A DNA stretch of 5,692 nucleotides. Origin: Geoglobus sp. Its GTDB lineage: Archaea > Halobacteriota > Archaeoglobi > Archaeoglobales > Archaeoglobaceae. The first letter of the stretch is position 1, and each line of letters opens with the position of its first letter. Below the pieces are notes generated by a model. It was not told the DNA's origin and ran no database searches. It saw nothing but the letters and a program-made list of their open reading frames with translations. Positions 1 through 5,573 of the stretch are shown here, piece by piece. Location: the NCBI GenBank assembly GCA_015523645.1, contig WAJY01000023.1, positions 1-5,692 of the forward strand. The letters run 5' to 3'. The position numbers were made by a program, and so were the translations under genes.

Positions 1-178
1 GTTTCAATTCTTGGTATGGGAAATCTCTTAGATGGATTATCAGTTTTTCAAGATCGTCTTTTTTCTTGTAATAAACAGTGAATTCTTCATTTCCAACTCT
101 TACATCTTCCTTCAGATATTCAACCTCACTGTCTATCGGTTTTGTAAACCTATAAACATTTTTTGACCGCATGGACAT
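1..178 (-). CDS. Partial ORF of unknown function, runs off left edge (possibly the 3' part of the upstream membrane protein gene)
   Basis: The minus-strand frame is open from ATG at 178 (second ATG at 172) to the window edge, giving 59 codons. The peptide begins MSMRSKNVYRFTKPIDSEVE and is charged, with no membrane segment. A GGGGG run lies just before the 178 ATG; the 172 ATG would have better spacing from it. The frame follows the stop of the membrane protein gene by only 5 bp, so it is either the next gene of an operon or the continuation of that gene in another frame. The second reading is attractive because removing one base from each of two homopolymers (7 bases at 210-216, 6 bases at 159-164) joins both ORFs through a protein-like middle segment. 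I do not recognise the family. Coding is likely; separate gene status is uncertain. Confidence 0.5.
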   Translation of the reverse strand, partial: MSMRSKNVYRFTKPIDSEVEYLKEDVRVGNEEFTVYYKKKDDLEKLIIHLRDFPYQELK

Positions 179-183
179 CCCCC

Positions 184-525
184 TTAACAGCATGCCTGCA
201 TCTTATCACAAAAAAACAACCTGTCTCCTTTCAAAGTTAGTTTTGATATTGGGAGATACAGTATGCTCTGCCTTGGGAGGAGTGTTAAAGTCACCTCAAC
301 CTTCTCAATCTCAGGATCGTCTATGCTGTACTCAGCCTTGAAACCAACATAACCGCCAAGCCAAGTGTAAAGCTGATCCTTGGGTTTTATAACCTGTTCA
401 AGCTCGTCAACAACATTCTTCATTATCAGGATATTCAGTTTCCTGCCGTAAAAGAATTGAAGAGTGGCGACACCTGCAAAGAGAACGAGTATGGCAAAAA
501 GTCCGGAAAGATCTATGAATCCCAT
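184..525 (-). CDS. Membrane-anchored protein of unknown function (113 aa, possibly truncated by frameshift)
   Basis: Residues 4-25 form one hydrophobic helix (LFAILVLFAGVATLQFF core), followed by FYGRKLN, which suggests a single N-terminal anchor with a soluble domain of about 85 residues. Conserved-looking stretches are QLYTWLGGYVGFKAEY and LLPRQSILYLPISKLT. These recall archaeal hypothetical membrane proteins that I remember only vaguely, so no function is assigned. A strong Shine-Dalgarno GGAGGG (plus 533-538) precedes the ATG at 525, and the gene starts 3 bp after the DUF59 stop, so the two are translationally coupled. The C terminus (CDKMQACC) looks unnatural and directly follows a 7-base homopolymer at 210-216. 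A frameshift there would let the protein continue downstream, so the 113 aa may be only the N-terminal part. Confidence 0.7.
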   Translation of the reverse strand: MGFIDLSGLFAILVLFAGVATLQFFYGRKLNILIMKNVVDELEQVIKPKDQLYTWLGGYVGFKAEYSIDDPEIEKVEVTLTLLPRQSILYLPISKLTLKGDRLFFCDKMQACC

Positions 526-528
526 TTT

Positions 529-834
529 TTAGCCCTCCGCATACAGAATATCAGAGTCATTCTCAATTATTCTGTATCTGATTCCTTCTTTCTTTAAAAC
601 CCTTTCCATTTCTCTCAAAATTGCTCTCAAAACCATCCAAGCCATGGGAACACAGGATTTGCAACTTGGGAGGGATCTGTTAAAGTTTACTGAAATAATG
701 GCGACCCCTTCATGGATCTCTATCCTGCTTATCAGACCAAGATCAACTATACTCTCCTCAAATTGAGGATCTCTGACCTTTCTGAGGAGTTTCAGAATAT
801 GATTGCTGTCAACCTGTATGTCCGATGATTTCAT
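529..834 (-). CDS. DUF59 / MIP18-family protein (SufT/PaaD-like)
   Basis: This 101-aa protein has the DUF59 layout: an N-terminal helix (about residues 11-20), RDPQFEESIVDLGLISRI (about 21-38, matching the family pattern DPE..x..IVDLGLV..I), a beta strand (43-50), and a cysteine turn followed by a long helix (about 64-83). Family members usually have one Cys in a Thr-x-x-Cys-Pro context. Here two cysteines, C58 and C61, form SCKSCVP. DUF59 proteins act in Fe-S cluster assembly or ring-hydroxylating oxygenase maturation and often occur beside or fused to Mrp/ArsA-type ATPases, which fits the ATPase remnant upstream. The start ATG at 834 has GGAGG at plus 844-848 and overlaps the ATPase 3' end by 26 bp. 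Its exact client is unknown. The family call is fairly sure, the role is inference. Confidence 0.72.
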   Translation of the reverse strand: MKSSDIQVDSNHILKLLRKVRDPQFEESIVDLGLISRIEIHEGVAIISVNFNRSLPSCKSCVPMAWMVLRAILREMERVLKKEGIRYRIIENDSDILYAEG

Positions 835-1072
835 GGGATACAGCCTCCATCAAAATATAACCTATTTTTTCAAGCATTTCGAAGCCATACGGGTTTCTCT
901 CAAAAAGAGGAATCTTTATCGCTTTCCCGATTCTCTCAAGTTTTTCAGTGACTTCATTCTCTGACACATATTTGTTTATGACAACACCTGAAACTGAAAG
1001 TCCAAAGTTTTTCAGGGCATTAAAGCGTGTCTCAGATATATGTACGAGGATGATTCCCTTGAAGGAATACAT
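809..1072 (-). pseudogene. C-terminal remnant of an ArsA/Mrp-like P-loop ATPase
   Basis: The recognisable part runs from about 1030 to 809. It contains ALKNFGLSVSGVVINKYV, resembling the helix, strand and Asn-Lys base-recognition motif of ArsA/MinD/Mrp ATPases, then AIKIPLFERNPYGFEMLEKIG, which matches the usual C-terminal pattern (strand, Pro-leucine, then a Glu/Gly-Leu helix). The P-loop, switch regions and Walker B found in a 250-300 aa ATPase are absent. The ATG at 1072 and roughly the first 12-14 codons lie antisense to well-conserved dehydrogenase sequence, so they are not the native start. The fragment ends 26 bp inside the DUF59 gene. Because no nucleotide-binding site remains, the product cannot be a working ATPase. 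It could instead be a CooC/MinD relative; the subfamily cannot be fixed from this piece. Confidence 0.55.
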
Positions 1073-1645
1073 GTTGCAATTCAGGGTGTTGGCAAGGTTG
1101 GGATGGAGCTCGCAAGACTTTTGGTTGAAGATGGTGCAAGAATAACAATTACAGACATTGATGGGGATAGAATAAAAAAATGTATTGAGATCGGAAAAGA
1201 ATGTGTTGAATACGTTGAACCCTCAAGAATATATTCTGTTGAGTGTGATGTCTTCTCCCCATGTGCCTTAGGCGGAGTTATCAATGATTCAACCCTGAAA
1301 AGACTGAACTGCAGGATAATCGCCGGAGCAGCAAACAATCAGCTTGAAAGTGAAAGACATGGCGAAATGCTATCGAGAATGGGAATTCTATACGCACCGG
1401 ATTTTATAATAAATGCTGGAGGACTGATTACAGTTGCAAATGAGTACTTTAACGGTGAAATTGATGTAGAAGGCCTCAGAAAAGAGATTGGTAAAATAGG
1501 TGAGAGGCTCTTGGACGTATTTAAGCTGTCTGAGAAGATTGTGGATTCTGAGGGAAATCAGATGTCAACTCAAAAAGTGGCTGAGATGTATGCGATTGAG
1601 AGAATTGAAAAGGTTTCAAGATTGAGAAAGATATTCATTCCTTAA
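1007..1645 (+). pseudogene. C-terminal half of a Leu/Val/Glu-type amino acid dehydrogenase, N-terminal domain missing
   Basis: The NAD(P)-binding domain of the Glu/Leu/Phe/Val dehydrogenase family is intact. Homology begins at GIKAC (about 1016) in a frame closed by TGA at 995-997. Counting from ATG 1040, there is the Rossmann motif AIQGVGKVG (residues 13-21), an acidic residue at the end of the second strand (TDID, 38-41), CDVFSPCALGGVIN (69-82), IAGAANNQL (94-102) and YAPDFIINAGGLI (118-130). These are closest to leucine/valine dehydrogenases. Full-length enzymes have about 350 residues; roughly the first 140-150 are missing, including the substrate-binding domain with the catalytic Lys in its Gly-rich loop. 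Deamination activity is therefore not expected. The ATG at 1040 could give a 201-aa protein, but no Shine-Dalgarno is evident. The fragment faces the ATPase remnant at the same breakpoint. Confidence 0.85.
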
Positions 1646-1842
1646 TTTTTACCCGATCCAAAGCTCTTTCTCAGAAATTCTCTGACCATCTCGCTTTCAA
1701 CCCATCCTCTGTCAAGAGATTTCAGTATCTGATTTATTCTTTCTATGTTTTCCTGAATTTTTGCTTTTGCCTCCTCATCCTGAATTCTCTCTGAAAGGAG
1801 AGTTATTGCTGTCAGTAGATTTCTGATTCTGTCGATTAGCAG
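1642..1842 (-). CDS. Small helical protein (about 66 aa) with a non-standard or damaged start codon
   Basis: A minus-strand frame ends with TAA at 1642-1644 and is open back to TGA at about 1875. It has no ATG, GTG or TTG near its 5' end. A clear AAAGGAG Shine-Dalgarno lies at plus 1852-1858, and the best-placed codon is CTG at 1842, with 9 bases between; ATT at 1851 or 1848 would be closer. The peptide is strongly amphipathic: LLIDRIRNLLTAITLLSERI, then a charged helix, then SLDRGWVESEMVREFLRKSF. The RIRNLLTAI part faintly recalls the first helix of histidine kinase dimerisation domains, but no phosphoacceptor His is present, so no function is claimed. It follows the kinase gene by about 50 bp in the same direction. 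Its stop overlaps the stop of the convergent dehydrogenase remnant. Confidence 0.5.
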   Translation of the reverse strand: MLIDRIRNLLTAITLLSERIQDEEAKAKIQENIERINQILKSLDRGWVESEMVREFLRKSFGSGKN

Positions 1843-1851
1843 AGTAATAAT

Positions 1852-1858
1852 CTCCTTT
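1852..1858 (-). promoter_or_regulatory. Shine-Dalgarno (AAAGGAG) of the small helical protein
   Basis: On the minus strand AAAGGAG lies 9 bases before CTG 1842. It is the main reason to think the frame is translated even though no standard start codon follows it. Confidence 0.5.
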
Positions 1859-1874
1859 AAAATATTTATTATAT

Positions 1875-1888
1875 ATCATAAAATAAAA
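1875..1888 (-). terminator. T-rich tract after the adenosine-specific kinase
   Basis: Just downstream of the kinase stop the minus strand reads a T-rich tract (GATTTTATTTTATG). Archaeal termination often uses such oligo-T tracts without a hairpin. The same AT-rich stretch (1862-1888) could instead hold a TATA element for the small gene that follows, so termination is only a possibility. Confidence 0.25.
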
Positions 1889-1892
1889 TCTT

Positions 1893-2381
1893 TTATTCAA
1901 TCTTATACCCCAATTTTTTAACAGTCTCTCTCCTCTCTCTCCTCTCCTCTTCATTCTCTATTCTGCTTACACTCTGACCATCTACTGCTCCAATCACGGC
2001 TTTTCCCAGCTCCGTTTCAGCTGTAATTATTTCAATTGGGTTTGCAGAGGCAACGTAGATGTTGCATACTGCTGGATGCTGTTTAATTGCATTCAGAACA
2101 TTTATCGGAAATGCATTCTCCACAAAAACAACAAAAACGTGACTTGCTCCAATCTTTAATGCGTTCTTGCCCGCAAGTTCCTCAAGCTTTTCGTCATTTC
2201 CAGTTACTCTTGTAAGTCTTGGAGCGGCTTCATTCATTGCGACAGCACACTTTATCCCTGGAACTGTTGTAAGCAGTGTTTTGAATATGTCATCGCAAGT
2301 GAAAATTGTGAAGTTTGCTTGTCCAATTATCACCTGATACTTGTTTTCCGGATTCTCGATTCTCACAATTTCCGTTTTCAT
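1893..2381 (-). CDS. Adenosine-specific kinase (DUF355 family)
   Basis: The 162-aa protein from ATG 2381 matches the archaeal adenosine-specific kinase family in full length and order: KTEIVRIENPE at the N terminus, VIIGQANFT (about 18-26), TTVPGIKCAVAMNEAAPRL (about 37-55), GNDEKLEELAGKNALKIGA (about 60-78), VENAFPINVLNAIK (about 86-99), VCNIYVASANPIEIITAETE (about 104-123) and GAVDGQSV (about 130-137). Family members are reported to phosphorylate adenosine to AMP. A longer reading from 2471 adds 30 residues unlike the family and overlaps the BCAT start, so ATG 2381 is preferred. No Shine-Dalgarno precedes it, and a TATA-like element lies about 27 bp upstream, so the mRNA is probably leaderless. 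It is transcribed divergently from the BCAT operon across a shared palindrome. The C-terminal tail is rich in Glu and Arg (ENEEERRERRE). Confidence 0.9.
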   Translation of the reverse strand: MKTEIVRIENPENKYQVIIGQANFTIFTCDDIFKTLLTTVPGIKCAVAMNEAAPRLTRVTGNDEKLEELAGKNALKIGASHVFVVFVENAFPINVLNAIKQHPAVCNIYVASANPIEIITAETELGKAVIGAVDGQSVSRIENEEERRERRETVKKLGYKIE

Positions 2382-2403
2382 GGTTGTTGCTTTCTCTGAA
2401 AGA

Positions 2404-2411
2404 AGATAATA
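2404..2411 (-). promoter_or_regulatory. TATA-box candidate for the adenosine-specific kinase
   Basis: On the minus strand TATTATCT is preceded by CGAAAG, a purine-rich BRE-like element formed by one arm of the palindrome. Its centre lies about 27 bp upstream of ATG 2381, which predicts transcription starting at or near the start codon (leaderless). This agrees with the missing ribosome binding site. Confidence 0.5.
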
Positions 2412-2412
2412 C

Positions 2413-2428
2413 TTTCGAATATTCGAAA
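2413..2428. promoter_or_regulatory. Perfect 16-bp palindrome in a divergent promoter, candidate operator
   Basis: TTTCGAATATTCGAAA is its own reverse complement; symmetry stops at the flanking C/C pair (2412/2429). It sits midway between the two inferred TATA boxes, with its centre about 13-14 bp from each, and each outer arm supplies the BRE-like CGAAA next to a TATA box. A dimeric regulator bound here would block TFB/TBP access to both promoters. The regulator is unknown. Confidence 0.6.
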
Positions 2429-2430
2429 CA

Positions 2431-2438
2431 TTTATTTG
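2431..2438 (+). promoter_or_regulatory. TATA-box candidate for the BCAT operon
   Basis: TTTATTTG follows the BRE-like CGAAACA. Transcription would start near 2460, leaving a leader of about 10 bases that contains little more than the GGGGGT ribosome binding site (2461-2466) before ATG 2470. Confidence 0.5.
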
Positions 2439-2469
2439 ATAGAAAATGTGATGGTTGGCAGGGGGTAAC

Positions 2470-3348
2470 ATGGGAGAGCTTCTGGTTTACATTAACGGGG
2501 AGTTTGTACCAGAAAATGAGGCAAAGATAAGCGTATTTGATCACGGTTTTCTATATGGGGATGGGGTTTTTGAGGGAATAAGAGCATACGACGGAAAGGT
2601 GTTCAAACTATACGAGCACCTTGACAGGCTTTATGATTGTGCAAAGGTAATCGATCTTGAAATTCCGATTACAAAGGAAGAATTTGCAGAGGCTATACTT
2701 GAAACCCTCAGAAGAAACGGATTGAGAGATGCATACATAAGACCAATTGTAACGAGAGGAATTGGGGATTTGGGCTTGGATCCAAGAAAATGCTCAAATC
2801 CATCAATAATCATAATCTCAAAGCCGTGGGGAAAGCTTTACGGAGACCTTTATGAAAGAGGTTTGAAGGCTGTAACTGTAACAATAAGGAGAAATGCAAT
2901 CGATGCTCTCCCTCCAAACATAAAGTCTCTGAACTATCTAAACAACATTCTAGCCAAGATAGAGGCAAATGCAAAGGGAGGAGATGAGGCGATATTTCTT
3001 GACAATTCTGGCTACATCTCTGAAGGAAGCGGAGACAATGTGTTTGTTGTGAAAAATGGAGAGATCACAACACCACCTACAATTAACAATCTCAGGGGAA
3101 TAACCAGGTCTGTTGTTATAGAGATAATAAAAAATCTAAAAATTCCTTTCAAGGAGGCTAACTTAGGACTCTACGATCTTTACTCTGCTGATGAGGTGTT
3201 TGTTACTGGAACAGCAGCTGAGATAGCCCCAGTTACAGTTATAGATGGCAGAAAGATCGGCGACGGAAAGCCTGGAGAGATAACCAGGAGACTCATGGAT
3301 GCTTTTAGAGAGATCACAAAAAGGGAGGGTGTAGAGATTTATAAGTGA
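2470..3348 (+). CDS. ilvE: Branched-chain amino acid aminotransferase (PLP fold type IV)
   Basis: The 292-aa length is normal for archaeal BCAT. It would transfer the amino group between glutamate and the 2-oxo acids of Val, Leu and Ile, the last step of their synthesis, in the cytoplasm. Visible motifs are [18 protein letters not shown] (23-40), YIRPIVTRG (89-97), [12 protein letters not shown] with the predicted PLP Schiff-base Lys at K152, [11 protein letters not shown] with E185 at the pyridine-nitrogen position, LRGITRSVV, and [14 protein letters not shown] near the C terminus. GGGGGT (2461-2466) selects ATG 2470; a TTG at 2455 would lie in front of that site. It is the first gene of a four-gene operon and is followed after 5 bp by the ACT protein. 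D-amino acid transaminase and aminodeoxychorismate lyase share the fold, but the motifs and the homoserine dehydrogenase neighbour favour BCAT. Confidence 0.93.
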   Translation: MGELLVYINGEFVPENEAKISVFDHGFLYGDGVFEGIRAYDGKVFKLYEHLDRLYDCAKVIDLEIPITKEEFAEAILETLRRNGLRDAYIRPIVTRGIGDLGLDPRKCSNPSIIIISKPWGKLYGDLYERGLKAVTVTIRRNAIDALPPNIKSLNYLNNILAKIEANAKGGDEAIFLDNSGYISEGSGDNVFVVKNGEITTPPTINNLRGITRSVVIEIIKNLKIPFKEANLGLYDLYSADEVFVTGTAAEIAPVTVIDGRKIGDGKPGEITRRLMDAFREITKREGVEIYK

Positions 3349-3353
3349 TATAG

Positions 3354-3860
3354 ATGATAGTTACGATTGTTGTGGAGCTTGATGACAAGCCTGGGCAGCT
3401 TCTCAAGGTTATTGAGCCAATCTCAAGAATGGGGGGGAACATAATAAGCATTGTCCATGACAGGCATAGAGTAACCCCGATGAAAAAAATTCCAGTTGAG
3501 TTTGTTGTTGACATAAAATCTGACAGGCTTGAGAGGCTTATTGAGTTGATAAGAGAGGCAAAAATTCAGGTGAGGAGCTACAACGAAATGAGATTGCTGG
3601 CAACTGAGAGCTTTCTTTTGATTGGGCATATAATCCATACGGATTTGAGTGATACGATAAACACGATAGACAAGACAGGTTTTGCCGAGGTTGTCGAGGC
3701 GAGAATAACAATGCCAAAGCTTGATGAGCCATCAACAGCCCTGATAACGATTTCTGCAAGAGGGAAGGAGGAAATGAGAAAGGCAGTGGAACTTTTAAAA
3801 GAGGTCTGTGAGAGGAAGAATATAATGGTTATAGAGCCATTGAACGATGATCTGGTATGA
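3354..3860 (+). CDS. Two-ACT-domain protein, probable amino-acid-sensing regulator
   Basis: The 168 residues hold two ACT domains and no catalytic domain. The first (about 1-75) has the classic pattern VELDDKPGQLLKVIEPIS then GGNIISIVHDR, where the PG turn and the Asn-Ile segment line the usual ligand site. The second (about 82-163) is more diverged (FLLIGHIIHTDLSDTINTID, then EARITMP, ALITISARG and an EEMRKAVELLKEVCE helix). ACT domains bind small effectors, usually amino acids. The next gene encodes a homoserine dehydrogenase without its own ACT domain and starts inside this stop codon (ATGA), so this protein may be its separate regulatory subunit, sensing threonine or isoleucine; that is inference. 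The start ATG at 3354 has AAGTGAT (3343-3349) as a GGTGAT-type Shine-Dalgarno overlapping the BCAT stop. Confidence 0.85.
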   Translation: MIVTIVVELDDKPGQLLKVIEPISRMGGNIISIVHDRHRVTPMKKIPVEFVVDIKSDRLERLIELIREAKIQVRSYNEMRLLATESFLLIGHIIHTDLSDTINTIDKTGFAEVVEARITMPKLDEPSTALITISARGKEEMRKAVELLKEVCERKNIMVIEPLNDDLV

Positions 3861-4855
3861 TAAGAATCGCAATTCTCGGGTTTGGGACGGTCGGGAGGGG
3901 TGTTGCTGAAGTTCTTTCTATGAAGAGAGATATGATTGAAAGGAAAATTGGTAAGTATGGTGTAGTTGCAATTGCAGATTCCAGGAGTTCCATTTCAGGG
4001 GAATTCAGCTTGTTGGAGGCTATAGCATATAAAGAAGAGAGAGGGAGACTTCCTTATGACAAAACCCCAAGAGAGTTGCTTGATGAAATTGATTTTGATG
4101 TGCTGATAGAAACAACCCCAACCGACGTGAAAACAGGAGAACCTGGGCTGAGTTATATAAAGGAGGCTATAAGGAGAGATGCAGATGTAATAACCTCAAA
4201 CAAAGGACCACTTGTTGTTGCTTTTTCAGAAATAATGGAGATGGCAGAAAGGCATGGAGTCAGGATCGGATATGAAGCAACAGTTGGTGGAGCTATGCCT
4301 GTTATAAAGCTTGTAAGCAGGGAGCTTGCCGGAAACAGAATTTTCAGGATAAGAGGGATCTTGAATGGAACCACTAATTACATACTCTCAAGAATGGAAA
4401 AGGAAGGAATGCCTTACTCTCAGATACTGAGCGAGGCTAAGGAGATGGGCATAGCTGAGGCAGATCCGAGTTATGATGTTGATGGAATTGATGCTGGAGC
4501 CAAGCTTGTGATCATTGCAAACACAATTTTCAACATCTCTGCATCACTGAATGATGTAAAGATAAAGGGCATTTCTGGCATAACTCCAGAAGCTTTCAGG
4601 GTTGCAGGAGAGAAGGGATACACAATAAGGCTGATAGCTGAGGCAGATGAGAATGGCAGGCTTGACGTTTCGCCAAGGCTTGTTAAGCTAACAAATCCTC
4701 TTGCAATATACGGAACCATGAATGCCCTTCTTGTTGAAACAGATCTTGCAGGTGAGATATTTGTTATCGGTAAAGGAGCAGGAAAGAAAGAGACTGCAAG
4801 TGCAATAATCTCCGATCTGGTTGATATGTATGGAAGAAACAATCGCTCTGGTTAA
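3857..4855 (+). CDS. hom: Homoserine dehydrogenase, short form without ACT domain
   Basis: This 332-aa cytoplasmic enzyme reduces aspartate semialdehyde to homoserine with NAD(P)H, on the way to threonine, isoleucine and methionine. Motifs in order: the Rossmann loop ILGFGTVGRGVAE (6-18), TSNKGPLV (113-120) with K116, the catalytic-domain signature RGILNGTTNYIL (166-177), EADPSYDVDGIDAGAK (201-216), and GKGAGKKETASAIISDLV (305-322) near the end. By alignment to the yeast enzyme, E201, D207, D212 and K216 correspond to E208, D214, D219 and K223, so the active site is complete. It ends where bacterial enzymes continue into an ACT domain of about 80-100 residues; here two ACT domains are encoded by the preceding gene. 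ATG 3857 overlaps that gene by 4 bp, showing tight coupling. The final codons overlap the peptidase start. Confidence 0.94.
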   Translation: MIRIAILGFGTVGRGVAEVLSMKRDMIERKIGKYGVVAIADSRSSISGEFSLLEAIAYKEERGRLPYDKTPRELLDEIDFDVLIETTPTDVKTGEPGLSYIKEAIRRDADVITSNKGPLVVAFSEIMEMAERHGVRIGYEATVGGAMPVIKLVSRELAGNRIFRIRGILNGTTNYILSRMEKEGMPYSQILSEAKEMGIAEADPSYDVDGIDAGAKLVIIANTIFNISASLNDVKIKGISGITPEAFRVAGEKGYTIRLIAEADENGRLDVSPRLVKLTNPLAIYGTMNALLVETDLAGEIFVIGKGAGKKETASAIISDLVDMYGRNNRSG

Positions 4856-5573
4856 GTTTTTTGTCGGGCTCTCTTTCCTTCTTTATGCAACGAAACTTGA
4901 TTTTGAGTCTCGAATTGTTCCAAACAGGATATGGAAAGCTATGCTTGCAGCCCTTCTCCCTCTAACAATATCAGAAACAATACTCTACCACCTTTCATTT
5001 CTTGAATTGATATTTGCATTTTTTCAAGCCTTTCTTGTTATAGGAATTTCCTACCTCTTCTATTACTTCAGACTTTACGGAGGAGCAGATGCAAAGGCGA
5101 TAATGGTTCTCTCAATTCTCTTCCCATTCTATCCCTCTTTCGCAAATCTACCGCTTTTGGCTAAGGGCTTTTCCTATGCCTTTTCGTCTCTCGCTAATGC
5201 GGTTATATTCGCACCTCTACTTTCGCTCTACTTCTTTTTAGCAAATTTAAGGAGGGAAGGAATAGGAAAGTTCAGAGAATCAAAGCTCTACTATTTTATC
5301 GGTATTAGGGTGGATGCAAAAAACATTCCAAGGCATTACTCCCTCCTCGAATTTCCAGATGAAAAAGGTGGAGTTAAGAGGGTTAGAAGAGGGGTGGAGT
5401 TGAATGGAGAGATGAAAGAAAGGCTTGAAAGAGCTGTGGATGAGGGGAAGATTGAAAGAATATGGGTAACTCCCCAGATACCCTTCATGTTTTTCATCAC
5501 CACGGGCTATGTCATCGCCTTTGTATTGGGAGATGTTTTAACCTATCTCCTGATCAATGCACTTCTCCGATAG
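4830..5573 (+). CDS. Archaeal prepilin/preflagellin peptidase (A24 aspartic peptidase, archaeal type II C-terminus)
   Basis: This 247-aa polytopic membrane protein carries the two aspartates of the A24 family: D24 in TKLDFESRIVPN after the first helix, and D87 in YGGADAK, the equivalent of the GxGD motif. Hydrophobic segments lie at about 5-21, 36-54, 58-80, 90-106, 118-139 and 217-245. A hydrophilic domain (about 140-214) precedes the last segment, as in archaeal peptidases with the type II C-terminal region. Such enzymes cut class III signal peptides of archaellins and pilins at the inner face of the membrane. ATG 4830 is preferred over TTG 4821 because GGTTGAT (4819-4825) is well spaced from it. 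The gene overlaps the homoserine dehydrogenase 3' end by 26 bp and is the last gene of the amino-acid operon, with no archaellin or pilin gene nearby. Its substrate is unknown. Confidence 0.85.
   Translation: MEETIALVKFFVGLSFLLYATKLDFESRIVPNRIWKAMLAALLPLTISETILYHLSFLELIFAFFQAFLVIGISYLFYYFRLYGGADAKAIMVLSILFPFYPSFANLPLLAKGFSYAFSSLANAVIFAPLLSLYFFLANLRREGIGKFRESKLYYFIGIRVDAKNIPRHYSLLEFPDEKGGVKRVRRGVELNGEMKERLERAVDEGKIERIWVTPQIPFMFFITTGYVIAFVLGDVLTYLLINALLR

Noticed and set aside
1..10. GTTTCAATTC at the left edge, similar to one end of some archaeal CRISPR repeats.
   Set aside because: It occurs once, has no spacer-repeat spacing after it, and lies within an open minus-strand coding frame.
948..1145. 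Plus-strand 65-codon ORF across the breakpoint.
   Set aside because: It is antisense to the ATPase remnant and out of frame with the dehydrogenase; it has no family pattern and no ribosome binding site.
1040..1645. Treating the 201-aa dehydrogenase ORF as a complete enzyme starting at ATG 1040.
   Set aside because: Family-like residues (GIKACLRY) continue upstream of this ATG, and the substrate-binding domain with the catalytic Lys is absent.
1646..1650. Five T's after the dehydrogenase stop as a terminator.
   Set aside because: The run is short and lies inside the 3' end of the convergent small gene, encoding its Lys-Asn tail.
1924..1953. CT-rich repeat-like tract (minus strand GAG/AGAGAGG).
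   Set aside because: It encodes the Glu/Arg-rich C-terminal tail of the adenosine-specific kinase, so codon composition explains it.
2382..2471. N-terminal extension of the adenosine-specific kinase by 30 residues.
   Set aside because: The family begins at KTEIV; the extension would read through the palindrome and both promoters and overlap the BCAT start.
4471..4842. Minus-strand 123-codon ORF inside homoserine dehydrogenase (others at 4153-4374, 3538-3759, 1081-1338).
   Set aside because: They are antisense shadows of well-conserved genes, rich in Ser/Pro/Leu, with no recognisable motifs.
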